Translations under genes and position numbers: made by a program
Shown: one piece after another, positions 60,488-64,000 of the stretch
Layout of the letters: every line of letters begins with the position of its first letter
Position numbering within the stretch: position 1 is the stretch's first letter
Source of the DNA: Ianthella basta
Lineage: Eukaryota; Porifera; Demospongiae; Verongiida; Ianthellidae
Reading direction: 5' to 3'
Length of the DNA: 64,000 nt
Assembly (NCBI GenBank): GCA_964019415.1
Contig: OZ025876.1
Coordinates: forward strand, 4,328,293 to 4,392,292
Notes under the pieces: generated by a model
Databases searched by the model: none
What the model was told of the DNA's origin: nothing
What the model saw: only the letters and a program-made list of their open reading frames with translations

Positions 60488-61459
60488 ATGGTTGGGCTCC
60501 CCTGCACTGTGCTGCATGATACAGTCACCTCCATGTACGTAGTTAGGAAGCTGATTGAGAAGATGAATGTGGATCTACTGGCACAGAAACATGTAAGTAG
60601 GGAATAGTCACACTCAGTATGTCTCTCTCATACTAGTACATTGTCTATCTACATATTATGTAGGACCTACAAAATGCCCTCCATCTTGCTGCCTGTGGGG
60701 GTCATTTGGAGATTGTCAAGTATCTCGTGCCCAAATTTGGAGACAGCAGGTTTGACTTGGACAGGGCCAGTCAAAGCTGTCTCCATAAGGCAGCGAAGGA
60801 TGGCCACCCTGAGGTGGTGCTTTACCTCATGAGGGAGGGTTGAATCGCAGTCTTGGTGATAAGGTATGTAATTTTGTGTGGTTGCCATTGTACATTCATA
60901 ATGTGCTCTAGAATGTCATTGATGTAGCTGCTAGTCCTACTTCTCATTGAATTTCACATACTTGAACATGTATGTAACTAAAAATGGCATGAAAATGTTT
61001 CAAGGAAACGTGGGTGATGTAGGGTGATGTAGTGTCTCCAAAATGCACCCATGCCTCCTGTGTATTGGTAGTCCAAGGAAAGGTTCAGGCGCGCATCTAT
61101 TGAGCCAAACACTGAAGAAGGAATAGGCAACAATGGTAGTCATACTATCCACATGGTATACACTTTCTTTCTCTGTTTTTCTGTATCATTCCGGAATAGC
61201 ACTGTTTTTCTATTGTGTTATACCAGTAGCATACAAAGCATACAAAACCACCACCATCCCTACACTGACAGCAGTACCATGCTGCCTGACATGGGCTAGT
61301 GACTAGGATTATGATTTCATGTACTTTTATGCAGAAAGACTTAGACTGCCTCCTTCTGGCCTGTTGTCATGGTAAGCTGACAGTGATGCAAGAACTGGTG
61401 ACTAGATATGGAATGGATCCACATCTAGTGAATGAGGTGTGTGGGTGGGGTCGATAGGT

Positions 61460-61473
61460 ATGTGTGTGTGCAT

Positions 61474-61512
<39 letters not shown>

Positions 61513-61530
61513 TGTGTGTGTGTGTGTGTT
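61460..61530 (+). repeat. GT-rich microsatellite, duplicate E
   Basis: Interrupted GT repeat, the counterpart of 50245-50384. Confidence 0.9.
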
Positions 61531-61747
61531 TGTGGGTATGTGTAGGTGTGGAATCCTATCACCCCTTTCACATCACACTCTCTCTCGCTGCTCTCATACA
61601 CTGCCGTCACCACCTCACCCACTGCTGCTACTCTACAGTTTGGGGTGACTCCTATGCACACTGCTGTAAATGCAAGGAATACATGTGGCTGCAGTCAGAG
61701 AACTCCTTCAACTCAACTGTGAAATCAAGGTGTCCTTGAGAGATGAG

Positions 61748-62246
61748 GTAAGGGTAAAGGCCACACACAGTTTGTACTACCTGTAGCCATTCTTCGCTTA
61801 GTTCACACTCAAGAAAGCTCACACCTTGCTACTTGCACATGTGCAAACTACCTATGGCGATTACCAAAAGGACGTGTAAATAGCTTCGACGTGACAATCA
61901 CAAATGGCTGCCACCACAGGCTTTTCCCCAGGCCAGTGTACCGCCTACATCAACTCCTGCCGGATGTTCTTATCTCGACACATGCCTCTACAGTTAACCT
62001 GGGCCAGTGGGTATGCCAGTTTCCTGCATCGCATGATGTCATTAGTGGTTGCCTCAGCGAGGCCTATTGCATTCTTTGTTGTCATTTCTTGGAATTTTTT
62101 CTTCAGACACTACTTCCCAAAATTTAAAACCCCTTTCCAAAACCCTGTATATGGGCCTGAATAGAGACCATAATTATACGTCCTTCCACACCTCTTGCCC
62201 TTACCCTCTTACTCCTTCCCCACATACTACATTTTACCATATCTGC
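61748..62246. other. Intron remnant of duplicate E
   Basis: Contains an open stretch 61904-62164 with no family resemblance that I can see. The terminal part is pyrimidine-rich, before the acceptor at 62249. Confidence 0.4.
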
Positions 62247-62345
62247 AGAATGGGCGTACTCCTCTTGACTTAACTGGCTCTGGTTGCCTCTCAGCCATCA
62301 TGAGGAGGATAGGCAGCAGTGAACTCAGCGGTAAACAACTATGAG

Positions 62346-63137
62346 CTCTCTATGGACCCCCATTTTATCAAATTACAATTGGTTGTGCAATTGTTTATGA
62401 ATTTTTCAAGTCAAATCTTCCTCGAGTATACTTGTTTATACTTGCGTTCATGGGATGCTTCTTGAGGAGCTGCAAGCATTTTGAAGAACTTAATTGATCC
62501 ATTTTATTCAGTTCTAGCTTCATGCAGACGAGCTGCAGTGCATGCAGGCCAATAACGTAAGGGCACATGCATGAGTAGCTGTACACGTACATGTAGACAT
62601 GCATGCATATATATGGCTGCATGACTTCTGCATGTGCTCAGCCGGCCACAATATAAATTTGCAGTTGTATGTAATGTATGCATGGCTGCACAGTCATATG
62701 CAAGTCAATTCCTTGCATATGCATTCATCGGGATTATAATCACATGGGATTATGCACATATGCATGGGATGTCATCAATAACAATATAAAATTGCATAAT
62801 TAACACATGTACATAATATAACTAGAGAAAAATATGATATGCATACCGGTACTGTATAATAGAATAGTGCAGCTATATATATACATAAAATCAATAGCTA
62901 TAGGCAAGTGGAAGCATCATGCAAATGCCAGCTGTACGTGAAGGACCTGATGCACAAGTATGAATACTTAGGACGGTCTGGCAGAGACTAGCCATACATA
63001 GTGTAGACACAATTGATGACCTTTACTAGAGAGGTGGACCGAGAGTTGTAGCTAGGTGTAATTATGACGACTGCATGTTCATGCAGCAGGGGAGTGATTG
63101 TAAATTGCAAGTGAAAATGCATGAGTGCATATAGGGG
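62346..63137. other. 3' flank of duplicate E and spacer before gene F
   Basis: Matches 53040-53640 up to about 62960. Very rich in CATGCA/TGCATG and TAGCTA words. No gene was seen. Confidence 0.5.
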
Positions 63138-63145
63138 TCACGTGA
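63138..63145. promoter_or_regulatory. TCACGTGA palindrome upstream of gene F
   Basis: About 50 bp before the gene F start. The wider context GTCACGTGAC equals the CLEAR-box consensus recognised by TFEB/MITF-type factors in vertebrates. Confidence 0.5.
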
Positions 63146-63194
63146 CAATAGCCAAGGGATTCCCCTAGGGGATCTAACAGACCCATTTTCGAGG

Positions 63195-63926
63195 ATGGAG
63201 GATCACGAGGCGGACTCTTTGCCATCTGGTCTGGCGCGCTCTCCAGCCTACCATGGTGCTGAGAGGGTCTCAGAGCCTCAAGAAAGAAAGTCCATCGTTG
63301 TCACTTCCGAGTACGTACTAACTCGCGCTACATGTGAAGGCATTGAATCTTGTTGTTCTAACTCTGAGCGACTACGCACTTGCTCTTTGACACGATTTTG
63401 TGTTCAATTCTACTTTACAGAAACGAAAAGCTAATGTCTGAACCTCTAGCTTGGCCAGACGAGGAACAAGAAGTGAGTAGATTTTTATTCTTCGCATTCA
63501 TTTGTAATCTCTATGTTATCCTCTTGGTAAGGTCGCCCAGGGTGACTAATTGTAGCTCCTGCCATTGCCATTCAAGTGTGATAGGCAGTTAGGATGGATT
63601 ACTGTATTTGAATGTGATACAGACACACATTAAACCTAATATGATGTATATTAGGCATATTTATACCTCCGCGTGTAACGTACCTGTTAGTAGTACTGTA
63701 TGCATGTATATGGATGTACCTGCATCTTTCATATACTTCTGTACTAGGTATCATTACACTGCTAAACATTAACTTTCTTTGATACTATATATAAGTGAAT
63801 GCACTTACCTCAAATATACCCCAGCTTCAGAATATGACTCTCACAGCTGCTGCTAAAGGGAACCTTCTATCCAGCAACATCACTACCTCTGCGTGCCATT
63901 CGCTCATTCCTACTGTACAAAACAAG
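63195..63926 (+). CDS. 5' exons of another ankyrin family gene (gene F), cut by window edge
   Basis: Exon 1, 63195-63310 (116 bp, ends in phase 2), begins 'MEDHEADSLPSGLARSPAYH'. Exon 2, 63421-63472 (52 bp), encodes 'NEKLMSEPLAWPDEEQE'. Exon 3, 63825-63926 (102 bp, phase 0-0), encodes 'LQNMTLTAAAKGNLLSSNI' and ends 'VQNK', matching the first repeat exon of gene D ('AVQNK'). Lengths and phases are those of genes B, C and D. The rest lies beyond 64000. I expect an ankyrin array. Whether ZU5 or Death domains follow cannot be seen. Confidence 0.7.
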
Positions 63927-64000
63927 GTAAGGTGTGCAACACCCTAGCTATCATTGCATCATATTATTACCCACTCAGCAGTATTTCTTCGTACATATGC

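Larger units (their letters stand above)
60061..62345 (+). pseudogene. Partial decayed duplicate of gene D (E)
   Basis: Exon relics in order: about 60065-60156 (like 47409-47510, degraded), 60224-60326 (like 47585-47686, one base lost), 60389-60592 (like 47777-47878, with an 87 bp insertion), 60665-60863 (like 47952-48155, deletion then TGA), 61335-61436 (like 50128-50229, open), 61640-61747 (like 52618-52716, with extra bases) and 62251 to about 62324 (like 52914-53021, internal deletion). Relics of the five gene D exons from 50537 to 52294 are missing. With several frameshifts it cannot encode a protein. Homology continues through the 3' flank to about 62960. Confidence 0.85.

Noticed and set aside
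60667..60888. Minus-strand ORF over the double-ankyrin relic
   Set aside because: Shadow of the plus-strand ankyrin exon.
61904..62164. Possible membrane-protein ORF in the duplicate E
   Set aside because: Lies in an intron remnant, overlaps other open frames and has no recognisable family pattern.

Overview
The window reads as nuclear DNA of a metazoan, most likely a demosponge (inference). Genes are split into many short exons with compact GT-AG introns. Palindromic words such as TGCATGCA and TAGCTAGC are common. There are GT microsatellites, several kinds of transposable element, a cluster of ankyrin/ZU5/Death-domain genes, and a TKL-like kinase of a type I associate with sponge genomes. 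The species cannot be fixed from sequence alone.

Positions 1-42900 hold three tandem copies of one segment. Each copy carries (i) a plus-strand gene encoding ankyrin repeats, a ZU5-type domain and a C-terminal Death-like domain, followed by (ii) a small cysteine-rich gene and, head-to-head with it, a related minus-strand cysteine-rich gene. Copy A (about 1690-11120) shows only the 3' part of its ankyrin gene. Copy B (11641-29600) is complete: 25 exons that stay in frame to 1171 residues, with a 2.77 kb intact hAT transposon sitting in intron 1. Copy C (29765-42860) looks damaged: one deletion removes two and a half ankyrin exons, and a second removes the splice acceptor just before the ZU5 exon. 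The cysteine-rich genes carry different lesions in each copy.

Positions 44190-53021 hold a related ankyrin-only gene (gene D, 24 exons, 840 residues). A decayed partial duplicate of it (E) lies at about 60050-62960. The first three exons of another family member (F) start at 63195 and run off the window. Between D and E are minus-strand exons of a gene I do not recognise, LINE fragments, and a minus-strand kinase whose reading frame is broken by four bases.

The ankyrin genes share one design. A first exon is followed by a 52-58 bp mini-exon containing Trp-Pro-Asp, then by symmetric phase-0 exons that each encode one ankyrin repeat (occasionally two). The array can therefore grow or shrink by whole exons without losing frame. 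All four visible start codons have the palindrome TCACGTGA within about 100 bp upstream. ZU5 plus Death is the signalling module of UNC5, PIDD and ankyrins, so these genes plausibly encode cytoplasmic receptors or scaffolds for cell-death or innate signalling (inference).
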